In this document: positions 15,500-23,770 of the stretch, one piece after another
How the letters are laid out: each line of letters begins with the position of its first letter
Numbering within the stretch: the stretch's first letter is position 1
Assembly: GCF_000621585.1 (NCBI RefSeq)
Contig: NZ_JHXY01000023.1
Location: forward strand, 1 to 51,744
Direction of reading: 5' to 3'
DNA from: [Eubacterium] cellulosolvens LD2006
GTDB taxonomy: Bacteria; Bacillota; Clostridia; Lachnospirales; Lachnospiraceae
Length of the DNA stretch: 51,744 nt
Notes under the pieces: model-generated
Seen by the model: only the letters and a program-made list of their open reading frames with translations
What the model was told of the DNA's origin: nothing
The model's database searches: none
Translations under genes and position numbers: made by a program

Positions 15500-16005
15500 A
15501 AAGGAAGGAGATTTTCGATCTTTCACAAGATCATTATGAGAAAAAACAAAACACTTCTCTGTCTTTAGAAACGAACTACTTTTCTTCGCTTCTATGTGTT
15601 CAGTATATCTTTCAGTTGTGTTCGATTTTCGACCTTTTTGTGAAATCTGTGTGAAATCCCCTTTCAATCCGTTCTTGGAGCATCATGTGTATATTTCGTA
15701 AAGTTATGCACATTTTTGTGCACAACATGTGCACAAATCCAATAAATAAGCGGTTTTTCCCACTTTTATCTTATGCACAGCAACATAATGTGCATATTTC
15801 GCAGTTCACGTTTCTGCACGTATTGTGATCGATTCCATTTACGATAAATCAGCAGATTGCCGAAGAATCTTTTTGTCAAGCACAGTTTTTACCGCATGAT
15901 CAACGCATCTTTCAATATCGCGGTTTTCGTAACCCTTCCCGTTTCTCCTTCATCCGACAGCTCAGGATCCGCAAACGGTATTCACGTTTTCCATCACCGA
16001 GCCAA
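15500..16005. promoter_or_regulatory. Gene-free region with a cluster of TGTGCA / DnaA-box-like sites
   Basis: No credible gene is found. Between 15684 and 15797 the motif TGCACA or its reverse recurs: TTATGCACA at 15704-15712 and 15771-15779 (both fit the DnaA box TTWTNCACA), the palindrome TTGTGCACAA at 15716-15725, ATGTGCACAA at 15727-15736, and TGTGCATAT at 15789-15797. The first three starts are 12 and 11 bp apart. ATGTG(T/C)ATATTTCG occurs twice (15685 and 15788). This may bind DnaA or an unknown dimeric regulator. Confidence 0.5.
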
Positions 16006-16605
16006 TTACATTGCCTTGCGGATTGCCTCAAGAAGATCTGCGTACTCCTCGTATGCAGGGATCTCTGGGAAATCAGCTTTGATCTTGTCTGTACTGCGGA
16101 ACAGGAAGCCCGCCTTGCTGGCCTGAATCATTCCGAGATCGTTGTAACTGTCTCCGGAAGCGATGGTCTCGAATCCGATGGACTGAAGTGCCTTTACAGT
16201 TGTAAGCTTGGACTTCTCGCAACGCATTCTGAAGCCTGTGATCTCGCCGTTCTCTGCAACTTCAAGGGAGTTGCAGAAAAGTGTCGGTCTGCCAAGTTTC
16301 TCCATGAGCGGTGCAGCGAACTGCTCAAATGTATCCGAAATCAGAATTACCTGTGAGAAAGAACGGAGCTCATCAAGGAACTCTTTCGCGCCCGGAAGCG
16401 GATCAATCGTCGCGATCACATCCTGAATCTCCTTCAGTCCGAGTCCGTGTTCTTTCAGAATTCCAAGTCTCCAGTTCATCAGTTTATCGTAATCCGGCTC
16501 ATCTCTTGTTGTCTTCTTCAGCTCCGGAATCCCGCTTGCCTCGGCAAACGCGATCCAAATCTCAGGTACAAGTACGCCTTCTACATCCAGACAGGTAATT
16601 AACAT
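16006..16605 (-). CDS. thrH: HAD phosphatase, ThrH-type (phosphoserine phosphatase / homoserine phosphotransferase)
   Basis: 199 residues, the ThrH size. HAD motifs: CLDVEGVLVPE (catalytic Asp7, with Glu9 in the second position as in ThrH), ISDTFEQF (about 89-96), a late Lys in KSKLTTVK, and GDSYNDLGM (about 151-159, metal Asp). ThrH dephosphorylates phosphoserine and can move the phosphate to homoserine, linking serine and threonine/methionine metabolism. AGGAGGAG directly precedes the ATG. It lies downstream of metY on the same strand, but a terminator (16721-16749) separates them. The ThrH subgroup assignment rests on N-terminal motif similarity. Confidence 0.85.
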   Translation of the reverse strand: MLITCLDVEGVLVPEIWIAFAEASGIPELKKTTRDEPDYDKLMNWRLGILKEHGLGLKEIQDVIATIDPLPGAKEFLDELRSFSQVILISDTFEQFAAPLMEKLGRPTLFCNSLEVAENGEITGFRMRCEKSKLTTVKALQSIGFETIASGDSYNDLGMIQASKAGFLFRSTDKIKADFPEIPAYEEYADLLEAIRKAM

Positions 16606-16720
16606 ATCTCTTCTCCTCCTAAATTCATCTGCACAAACCGCGAATTTTTCCTTGATTCACACGTGCAGAACCACATTTTCCTCTTATTATAACATAAAGA
16701 AGGATTTTTTCACCAATAAA

Positions 16721-16749
16721 AGCGGCAGATGCCGATCGCATCTGCCGCT
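16721..16749 (-). terminator. Terminator after metY
   Basis: AGCGGCAGATGC (16721-16732) pairs with GCATCTGCCGCT (16738-16749). On the minus strand the stem is followed by TTTTATTGG and, further, a T-run. A smaller dyad GGGTAT/ATACCC lies at 16822-16838 between the metY stop and this stem. Confidence 0.85.
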
Positions 16750-16892
16750 AAAAACATACCACTACGTCTTATTCGCCTTCTATCTCTTATACGCCCTATA
16801 TGTCCTGCGTACTTACATAGCGGGTATCCCGTATACCCCCTGTGTACTTTACAGATTCCAAACCCTTATCTGACTTATATGACGCTTATTCC

Positions 16893-18167
16893 TTACACAC
16901 CTTCCAGTGCCTGCGCAAGATCCTCAATGATATCATCCACATTCTCGATACCGACAGAAAATCTTACAAGATCCGGTGCCACGCCTCCAGCGATCAGCTC
17001 CTCGTCTGTCATCTGACGATGAGTAGATGAGGCCGGATGGAGAACGCAGGAGTGCGCGTCCGCCACATGTGTCGCGATAATCGCAAGCTTCAGATGTTTC
17101 ATAAACTCCTCCGCTGCGCTTCTGCCTCCCTTTACGCCGAAGGAAATAACTCCGCAGGTTCCGTCCGGCATGTATTTTTTCGCGCGCTCATAGTATTTAT
17201 TACCCTCAAGTCCCGGATAATTTACCCAGGAGATCTTCTCATGGCCGTTCAGGAACTCCGCTACTTTCTGCGCGTTCTCACAATGTCTCTGCATACGTAC
17301 AGCCAGAGACTCAAGGCCGAGATTTAACATATAGCAGTTCATCGGAGAAGGAATAGCTCCGAGATCGCGCATCAGCTGCGCCGTACACTTGGTGATGTAT
17401 GCTCCCTCCTTGCCGAATTTCTCTGCGTAAGTGATTCCGTGGTAGGAATCATCCGGTGTGCAAAGTCCCGGGAATTTATCCGCATGGGCCATCCAGTCGA
17501 AGTTTCCGGAATCTACGATACATCCGCCGACGGTCGCGTCATGTCCGTCCATATATTTCGTTGTGGAATGTGTGACGATATCCGCTCCCCACTCGATCGG
17601 TCTGCAGTGAATCGGTGTCGCGAAAGTATTATCGATGATCAGCGGAACTCCGTGTGCATGTGCAGCTTTTGCAAATCTCTCAATATCAAAGACGATCAGG
17701 GCCGGATTGGCGATGGTCTCTCCGAAGACACACTTTGTATTCGGTTTGAACGCAGCCTCAAGCTCTTCATCCGTACAGTCCGGATCAACGAAGGTGAAAT
17801 CGATGCCCATTTTTCTCATCGTGACATTGAACAGGTTAAAAGTTCCGCCGTAGATGGATGTCGATGCGATTACGTGATCTCCGGCTCCTGCAAGGTTGAA
17901 TACGGAGAAGAATGAAGCAGCCTGTCCGGAAGATGTCATAATTGCCGCCGTACCGCCTTCGAGAGCAGCAATTTTTGCAGCGACATAATCGTTTGTCGGA
18001 TTCTGAAGTCTGGTGTAAAAATAGCCGCTGGCCTCCAGATCAAACAATTTTCCCATATCCTCGCTGGTATCATATTTGAACGTTGTACTCTGAATGATCG
18101 GGATCATTCTGGGCTCCCCGTTCTTTGGAGTATATCCGGCCTGAATACATTTGGTCTCTTTTTTCAT
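16893..18167 (-). CDS. metY: O-acetylhomoserine sulfhydrylase (aminocarboxypropyltransferase)
   Basis: 424 residues, typical of MetY rather than the shorter MetB/MetC. This PLP enzyme makes homocysteine from O-acetylhomoserine and sulfide. The cofactor Lys is in THSTTKYMDGH (Lys204); SSGQAASF (79-86) binds the PLP phosphate and IIDNTFATP (177-185) carries the ring-stacking Asp. The early YFYTRLQNPTND loop and the late HPASSTHRQM segment are family hallmarks. AAGGGGA lies before the ATG. Methionine genes are often controlled by SAM riboswitches, but the ~70-nt leader here is too short for SAM-I and I see none of its motifs. Confidence 0.94.
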   Translation of the reverse strand: MKKETKCIQAGYTPKNGEPRMIPIIQSTTFKYDTSEDMGKLFDLEASGYFYTRLQNPTNDYVAAKIAALEGGTAAIMTSSGQAASFFSVFNLAGAGDHVIASTSIYGGTFNLFNVTMRKMGIDFTFVDPDCTDEELEAAFKPNTKCVFGETIANPALIVFDIERFAKAAHAHGVPLIIDNTFATPIHCRPIEWGADIVTHSTTKYMDGHDATVGGCIVDSGNFDWMAHADKFPGLCTPDDSYHGITYAEKFGKEGAYITKCTAQLMRDLGAIPSPMNCYMLNLGLESLAVRMQRHCENAQKVAEFLNGHEKISWVNYPGLEGNKYYERAKKYMPDGTCGVISFGVKGGRSAAEEFMKHLKLAIIATHVADAHSCVLHPASSTHRQMTDEELIAGGVAPDLVRFSVGIENVDDIIEDLAQALEGV

Positions 18168-18244
18168 TGTCAGTCCCCTTTATTTTAAACTTGACGGCCT
18201 GCCGCAAACAGCTTTATCTTTAGCCGCCTTTACCAATAACCATC

Positions 18245-18273
18245 ATTATATAGCGTAAGATACGTTTCGTCTA
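18245..18273 (-). promoter_or_regulatory. Candidate metY promoter
   Basis: On the minus strand TAGACG (18273-18268), a 17-nt spacer and a perfect TATAAT (18250-18245). The start would lie near 18238, giving a 70-nt leader to metY. Confidence 0.5.
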
Positions 18274-18362
18274 TGACGCGCCGCTCTTTTCCTGCAAAAC
18301 TGTAGGAATTCAGCTGTTTGTTCCGTTTTTCGAACTGCGACGATACTTCATGCTTCATTCTT

Positions 18363-18399
18363 CGTGCTATTCGGGCACGCAGGTATTGCGTCGAGCGGT
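18363..18399 (+). repeat. Short dispersed repeat, copy 2
   Basis: CGTGCTATTCGGGCA followed by GCAGG, TATT and TCGAG. The same order occurs on the minus strand at 50323-50286. It sits just past the 3' end of the COG0523 GTPase gene. Confidence 0.4.
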
Positions 18400-18424
18400 T
18401 GAAGAACCGGTGTGCCGGGATCAA

Positions 18425-19546
18425 CTATTCCCGCCGGATAAATTCATGCCCGCTGCCATAGCTGAACGTAAGGTACTCCGCAATTCTGTCCCGGTTCAGG
18501 TTTTCTCCGATGACAATTACAACTTCCTGTCCCCGGGCCGTTTCCTGTGTTTGGATCTCATCCGAAGTCGCATTGATTTCGATCCAGCGGCAATTCTCCG
18601 CAGTTTCTCCTCCCCCTGTGCGAGGTGCGGCTGCCTCCTCATCCTCTTCCGGCAAATTCGTCACGCCGGGCGCAACTTCAGCCATGCCCTGATTACCGGT
18701 AAGACCTTCTCCATCATCAGACATTGAAACTCCGGGTTCCTTCACAGAAATATACCCCTTGATACGTATAATTCTTCCGCTGTTCGCATCCGAGAGCATC
18801 TTTTCGATCGTGGGGCGTATCTCCGCCTCTTTCATTCGAACATTCATATAGAACATCGAATCATACTCGTTGTCATCCGTCACCGGCATTTTTATGTGAT
18901 CCGCATGGACAAAACCGGCCTGAAGAATCCGCTCATAATCCTCGTGCGTGTACTGATCCCAGGGCTTTACAAGAATCAAATCCTCCGCCCCGAGCGTTCT
19001 GCTGCAGCGGAATCTGTCAAAGGCGCGGTTGATATGGTCAATCACCGCACGCTTTTGGGCCTCATCCGCATTTTGTGTTCTGCTCAGCACTACGGCTCCG
19101 GCGTCTGCCGTCTGCGAGACAATCAGATACTCCGATTCCGGAGACAGTTCCTCCTTCATAAAGGCATCCACAATCGTAATCACACTTCCGATCTCATACC
19201 AGCGGTCCAGTGGATCCTCCCGCAGGGTATCCGTGAATTCATCTACATCAAAGATACCGGAGGGCTCCATGATCACTCTGTCATATCCAAGCATACCGAG
19301 TGTGATCAACTTGGATTTCAGGCGCCGCTTATGACAGTCGTAGTCGCTTCCGCCGACTACCATCTGAAGATCGCACTGATCCCCCTCGAGATCCTCCAGC
19401 ATCATCATATCCACATTTATGGCTCCGTAATCGTTTTCGAGAATCGCGATCCTCTTTCCGGCCGCCATTAGATACTGCGCGTATCTGCGGATAAACGTCG
19501 TCTTTCCCGATCCGAGAAAACCGGTTACCAGATCAATTTTTATCAT
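18425..19546 (-). CDS. COG0523/CobW-like P-loop GTPase with altered metal and base motifs
   Basis: 373 residues from ATG 19546, where similar proteins begin (MIKIDLVTGFLGSGKTT). Walker A is GFLGSGKT (9-16); ENDYGAINVD and MEPSGIFDVDEF are family segments. COG0523 proteins normally have a Cys-x-Cys-Cys metal motif after the ENE/ENDYG strand; here the place reads GGSDYDC with one Cys. The guanine motif Asn-Lys-x-Asp reads SRTQNAD. It may not be a standard metallochaperone. An acidic, Gly-rich linker (about 280-315) splits the C-terminal domain. A second start at 19588 overlaps the upstream stop as ATGA, so translation is probably coupled to the membrane protein gene; which start is used is open. 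Confidence 0.8.
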   Translation of the reverse strand: MIKIDLVTGFLGSGKTTFIRRYAQYLMAAGKRIAILENDYGAINVDMMMLEDLEGDQCDLQMVVGGSDYDCHKRRLKSKLITLGMLGYDRVIMEPSGIFDVDEFTDTLREDPLDRWYEIGSVITIVDAFMKEELSPESEYLIVSQTADAGAVVLSRTQNADEAQKRAVIDHINRAFDRFRCSRTLGAEDLILVKPWDQYTHEDYERILQAGFVHADHIKMPVTDDNEYDSMFYMNVRMKEAEIRPTIEKMLSDANSGRIIRIKGYISVKEPGVSMSDDGEGLTGNQGMAEVAPGVTNLPEEDEEAAAPRTGGGETAENCRWIEINATSDEIQTQETARGQEVVIVIGENLNRDRIAEYLTFSYGSGHEFIRRE

Positions 19547-19584
19547 TTCTCGCTTCTCTCTTCTATGTCTTTTCCGTGCATCTG

Positions 19585-21252
19585 TCATCTGAGATCTTTC
19601 AGTTCCTCATAGCTCATCTGACTGATTCTTCCGGCAAACTTTATATCCTCTTCTCGCTTTTTCAAAAGAAGAGCCTCATCAACACGGCGTCTCTCTTCAA
19701 ATTTCCTGTGCTTCCTTTTTCTGACTCTGTCGACTTTTAAGATGATGGCAGAAACGACAAGAAGCGCCATCAGGAGGAGCGCGGCGCTCAGTTTCAGGAT
19801 CCGTGAAACACTGAGGTCTCCCTGTATCATGTTTTTCACCGAGTGGATCATTTTTCGGAGCAGGATATTATCCCCGCCCGTCCCGCCGGATTGTTTTCCT
19901 CCCGCAGTTTCCTCTGCGGACGAAGATCCGCTGACAGCAGCCGTCGACGACATGTTCTTCACAGACTCCCTCCCAGCTTTCACCCGTTCCTTTGTCAACG
20001 TTTTTTCCGTCGGATGCGGAGTCTGTGTCGCGACTGCCGGTGCGAACCTCACCTCTATCGTCTGATCTGACTGGATGTTCTCCACTTTGTATATACCGGA
20101 GTTTCTGTCCTGACCATCGATATTTACGGCCTTGCCATTGATAACAATACCGGTGAGCCGATACCCGTCCGCCGCCTCATACAGAAGATCATAATTCCCC
20201 CCACGGCAGGCAGTACCCGTCGTCCCTCCTGCATTTCCCTCACCGGATGTCAAAACAGAAACACTGAAATCCGCAGGAACAGTCGCTCTGTACAGCCTGT
20301 ATTTCCTGTTTCCTTCATTTGTGGTCAGATTCACCAGCGCAAGAAATTCTCCCTGCCCCAGCTCGCAGACGGACTCTGTCTCGACGGTGTTCGGATCGGC
20401 GTCCGTGATTCCATAGTCCTCCGGAAATGTTCCCACAAGTCCCCGACGCGACAACGAATAAACGTTCAGATACTCTCCGATCCCGGTTCCTGCCGTCACA
20501 GGGTAATTCAGCACATAATCTCCACATACACAGAGATCGTTAAAGTTTCTTCCGGGGCTCGGATCACAGGCTCCCAGGTCATCGATCACTCGAAAACTTC
20601 CGTCGAGGACTTTGAGTGCATATCCGCCTTTTCCGTCCGTCTGGATAACATATCTGTCCTCCGCGGAGTCGTAACCGATCCCCAGAATATTGTACGCATC
20701 GCTGATATGGATCCGATCCTCATATCCGAGCGTGTACGGATTCATGATATAGACATCCCCGTCATTTCCGCCCTGCAGACTTGTATACAGAGACACGTAC
20801 ACTTTGTCCGTCCGCGGATTATACGCCATTCCGTTACAATGCTCCCAGTCCGTATCCTTCACGGATTTCGCTCTGGAAAACTGTCTGACCGCATTTCCAT
20901 TTTCGTCATACGGCAGCCGGTAGTAGGCCGTTACGCGATCCGGCTGATTCGGATCCTCTGCCGCGTTTTCCATTACAATAATATAGTACCTGGTCACACA
21001 TACCGACTGCGCCACACTGCTGCCGCTCAGAGCATCTGCTTCAATCAGCAGATTGTCCCAGTCCAGATCGAAAAAAGCATCATCCGAGGCGATGACAGCA
21101 GCCTCGACCTCACATCCGTGCCCCACACCTTCCGGTATAAGCTCACTGTTTTTTTCACTCAAATAAATAATCGAGAGAGCAGCCAGCGCAGCTCCGGTGC
21201 AGGTAAGCGCCTTCCTTACAGTTCCCCTGAATAACTTGGTGCTTCCCTTCAA
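19585..21252 (-). CDS. Membrane-anchored extracellular protein with beta-propeller-like domain, function unknown
   Basis: 555 residues. An N-terminal hydrophobic segment (about 16-30) suggests export. Residues ~60-350 hold repeated beta-strand blocks such as HCNGMAYNPRTDKVYVSLYT and ILGIGYDSAEDRYVIQT, like a propeller. Residues ~350-405 (YDLLYEAADGYRLTGIVING) resemble a small Ig-like or InlB B-type repeat. A Ser/Gly/Thr linker leads to a transmembrane helix at about 485-505 (LKLSAALLLMALLVVSAIIL) and a 50-residue, strongly basic cytoplasmic tail. I do not recognise the family. The start is TTG, with GGGAG nine bases upstream; the nearby ATG is out of frame. Its stop overlaps the frame of the COG0523 GTPase, suggesting one transcript and joint function. 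Confidence 0.7.
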   Translation of the reverse strand: MKGSTKLFRGTVRKALTCTGAALAALSIIYLSEKNSELIPEGVGHGCEVEAAVIASDDAFFDLDWDNLLIEADALSGSSVAQSVCVTRYYIIVMENAAEDPNQPDRVTAYYRLPYDENGNAVRQFSRAKSVKDTDWEHCNGMAYNPRTDKVYVSLYTSLQGGNDGDVYIMNPYTLGYEDRIHISDAYNILGIGYDSAEDRYVIQTDGKGGYALKVLDGSFRVIDDLGACDPSPGRNFNDLCVCGDYVLNYPVTAGTGIGEYLNVYSLSRRGLVGTFPEDYGITDADPNTVETESVCELGQGEFLALVNLTTNEGNRKYRLYRATVPADFSVSVLTSGEGNAGGTTGTACRGGNYDLLYEAADGYRLTGIVINGKAVNIDGQDRNSGIYKVENIQSDQTIEVRFAPAVATQTPHPTEKTLTKERVKAGRESVKNMSSTAAVSGSSSAEETAGGKQSGGTGGDNILLRKMIHSVKNMIQGDLSVSRILKLSAALLLMALLVVSAIILKVDRVRKRKHRKFEERRRVDEALLLKKREEDIKFAGRISQMSYEELKDLR

Positions 21253-21402
21253 AGCATTTATCTCCCCTATGCGGTGTTCAGATGTCTCACCGCTAACCTC
21301 AATCGTAGTCTTTCATTTACCCAAACAACGTCCTCAGGCGGGCTCCACAGCCACGCTTGATAAAGGCGCCGACGGCCAAATCCCTGCATGAATTATCCCG
21401 TC

Positions 21403-23046
21403 TCAGCTCAGCGCAAACTCCAGCATCTCATAATTTCCGCGCCCGGAATACATGAAATACAACGGAGCAACCCCGGCCTCCTGATCCCATGAAACAGTAT
21501 ACTTCTTCCACGAAGCACTGTCCGAAAGCTCGATCACTTCCTTTGCCTCACCGTCGAAACCTGTCGTAACATAGAGCTGTCCGCCGCCTCGTCCGCGCAT
21601 GCTGACGGTCAGCGTGACATCCCCCTCATTGAACTGAAAATACTTATAGCCGATCAGCGTGCCGTTCGCGATCTGCCCCACGATACGTTCGAACCCGTCT
21701 CCTCTTTCACCGTGAACCGCCTTCCCCTCATCAGCTCCATTCACGTCATCAAGCTCCTCTACACATATGATTTTCGGTGCCGCATAGGCTTTTTTACTAT
21801 TGCTTCCGTGGCGCATCTTTCCGTTTGTAAGATTGCAGCAGATCGCGGCAGGATACGTAACCGGACCGTTCACGCCTCCGTCCAGCGGACCGTCATTGAG
21901 TCCGCAGCTGGTTACTTCGACCTGATCGATCGCCCCGTCCATCCCGATTTCAATGGCCTCCGCGCACCCCTGTCTGCAGTAGTCCGACTGATTGGTAAGC
22001 CTGTGATAGAAGACATACCACTGATGATTGATCCACTCAATGCTTCCGTGAGTCGTGCCCGTGTGATTCAGTCTGTGTTTCGGCTTGCGCCCGTCGTAGC
22101 CCACGTCTCCGGTGGATACGATCGTTCCTCCAAAGACGAAATCTCTGTCCGGATATCTGCTCGTCGCGTAACAGAGCTCATCATTCTGATCGGAAGAGTA
22201 GATAAAATAGTACAGTGAATTTGAGTCATCCACACTGCCTCCGATCTGTCCGGCAGCCGCTGCCGTTCCGTCCGGCATGAAGCAGATTCTTCTTATGGAG
22301 GATCCCTCGAAAAAAGCGTGCCCGCTCTTCCGGAACTCATCATCGTCGATGCGCATCGGAACCGTCCTGGCCGTCAGCATATCATCCTCCAGTTCGACAT
22401 GCACAGCTCCGGAAATCCCGCCGGAAAAACTTCTGCCATCCTCCGTCGTCCATCCTTTCGCCTCGCGGATTTCTTCCACGCTTCTTCCGAACATGGAACT
22501 CTCGACTTTTTCCCGCATTCGCGCGGGCATTTTTTCGTGAGACGCATAGTAGGTTCCATAGTAAAGGCGGATGGTTCCGTTGTCGTTGATGACGGCCGGG
22601 TCAAAACATACATAGCGCATCAGCGGCAGTCCGTTTCTGTCCCGGACAATTCCGAGGTAGTGAAAGACACCATCCGCTCTGTCCGATACAGCGACACTGA
22701 TCGGATTTGTGTATCCGCCGTGACCGTCTCTTCCGGACATGCAGTAATACATATAAAAACGTCCGTCATTTCCCTGCACAACATCCGGCGCATAGGTGTA
22801 AATCATCTCTGTATTCCGGTTGTAAAGGAGATCCTCAGACTGATCGTAGACCGTTCCCGCGCACGTCCAGTCGGCCAGATCCGTGACCGGCGCGGACCAT
22901 ACGGTATAAGGACGCATGCAGAACGTCTCTCCGTTTTCCCTGTCATGCGATCCGTAGATATAGATTCTGTCTCCGAACACATGCGGTTCCGCGTCCGGAA
23001 TATATTCATTCAGCGGCAGATATGGATTGAATGCCTGCTTCTTCAT
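21403..23046 (-). CDS. GH43-family glycosidase (arabinosidase/xylosidase type), intracellular
   Basis: 547 residues, no signal peptide, so it should act in the cytoplasm on imported oligosaccharides. The five-bladed GH43 propeller starts with YIPDAEPHVFGDRIYIYGSHD, where Asp18 of DAEPH is the catalytic base. FDPAVINDNG carries the pKa-modulating Asp and FFEGSSIRRI the acid Glu; HGSIEWINHQWYVFYH is a late conserved strand. Residues ~400-547 form a separate beta-sandwich like the CBM6-type domain seen in long GH43 enzymes (GGQLYVTTGFDGEAKEV). The activity (alpha-L-arabinofuranosidase, beta-xylosidase or another) cannot be fixed. AGGAA lies eight bases before the ATG. The gene is separated from ilvN upstream by a terminator. 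Confidence 0.9.
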   Translation of the reverse strand: MKKQAFNPYLPLNEYIPDAEPHVFGDRIYIYGSHDRENGETFCMRPYTVWSAPVTDLADWTCAGTVYDQSEDLLYNRNTEMIYTYAPDVVQGNDGRFYMYYCMSGRDGHGGYTNPISVAVSDRADGVFHYLGIVRDRNGLPLMRYVCFDPAVINDNGTIRLYYGTYYASHEKMPARMREKVESSMFGRSVEEIREAKGWTTEDGRSFSGGISGAVHVELEDDMLTARTVPMRIDDDEFRKSGHAFFEGSSIRRICFMPDGTAAAAGQIGGSVDDSNSLYYFIYSSDQNDELCYATSRYPDRDFVFGGTIVSTGDVGYDGRKPKHRLNHTGTTHGSIEWINHQWYVFYHRLTNQSDYCRQGCAEAIEIGMDGAIDQVEVTSCGLNDGPLDGGVNGPVTYPAAICCNLTNGKMRHGSNSKKAYAAPKIICVEELDDVNGADEGKAVHGERGDGFERIVGQIANGTLIGYKYFQFNEGDVTLTVSMRGRGGGQLYVTTGFDGEAKEVIELSDSASWKKYTVSWDQEAGVAPLYFMYSGRGNYEMLEFALS

Positions 23047-23142
23047 TGCTTGTATTCCTCGATTTCATATAAAATTCCCTGACATCACGCCGCATCCGTG
23101 TTTGTGTAGCAAAGGCGGCTGTCATCTACATTATTGTAACAG

Positions 23143-23184
23143 AAAACTTTGTTTCTGCACAAAAAACAGCGGAAACAAAGTTTT
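23143..23184. terminator. Terminator after ilvN
   Basis: AAAACTTTGTTTC (23143-23155) pairs with GAAACAAAGTTTT (23172-23184). On the minus strand the stem ends in a T-run; it can work both ways. Confidence 0.65.
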
Positions 23185-23284
23185 TTCCCTGTCCCGCTGT
23201 TCTGTATTTCATTTTTATCCGAACACTGCATTCAGACACTGTTCACTTTCTGTCCCGCCGCAAAACAAATCATCCGATCCATTT

Positions 23285-23758
23285 TCAACTCTTGGACATC
23301 GCGATCGTACCGGTTCTCTGAACTTCCAGGATACCGAAGCTTCGCACAAGTTCGATGAATTCCACAATCGTGTCCGGCGCCGAGTGCATCTCGATCACCA
23401 TGTTTTTCGGCGATACGTGCGCGATTCTCGCCCCCATAACACTGCAAAGTTCAATAAGCGACGCACGGTTTGTCATATTGTAGGCAACCTTGATCAGCAT
23501 CATCTCCAGCTCGATGCTCTTTGATTCATCCAGCCGGCGGACTTTGATCACATCCAGCTTCTTGTTCAGGTGCTTCTCTATCTGGTCAATGGTCCTCGCA
23601 TCTCCGTTGGATACCACGGTCATGCTGGACACGTCGTGCCGCTCAGTCTCGCCTACGGCCAGACTGGTGATATTATATCCTCTTCTCGCGAAGAGTCCCG
23701 CTATACCGGAGAGAACGCCGTCCTTGTTTTCTACCAATACCGAAAAAATACCCTTCAT
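23285..23758 (-). CDS. ilvN: Acetolactate synthase, small regulatory subunit
   Basis: 157 residues, the length of the IlvN/IlvH regulatory subunit. The ACT domain fills residues 1-75: FSVLVENKDGVLSGIAGLFARRGYNI, where the Asn and Gly-x-x-x-x-Arg turn bind valine for feedback inhibition. The C-terminal domain (about 80-157) is the second ferredoxin-like fold. GGAGA lies seven bases before the ATG. It follows ilvB by 12 bp in one operon and ends at a terminator at 23184. The holoenzyme makes acetolactate and acetohydroxybutyrate for valine, leucine and isoleucine synthesis. Confidence 0.95.
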   Translation of the reverse strand: MKGIFSVLVENKDGVLSGIAGLFARRGYNITSLAVGETERHDVSSMTVVSNGDARTIDQIEKHLNKKLDVIKVRRLDESKSIELEMMLIKVAYNMTNRASLIELCSVMGARIAHVSPKNMVIEMHSAPDTIVEFIELVRSFGILEVQRTGTIAMSKS

Positions 23759-23770
23759 GCTCTTCTCTCC

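Noticed and set aside
15401-15667. An 88-codon minus-strand frame between thrH and the PanE-like gene
   Set aside because: TTG start without a ribosome site, and the frame reads through a strong terminator and palindrome copy 4.
18168-18244. SAM riboswitch upstream of metY
   Set aside because: The leader from the visible promoter is about 70 nt and lacks the SAM-I core motifs.
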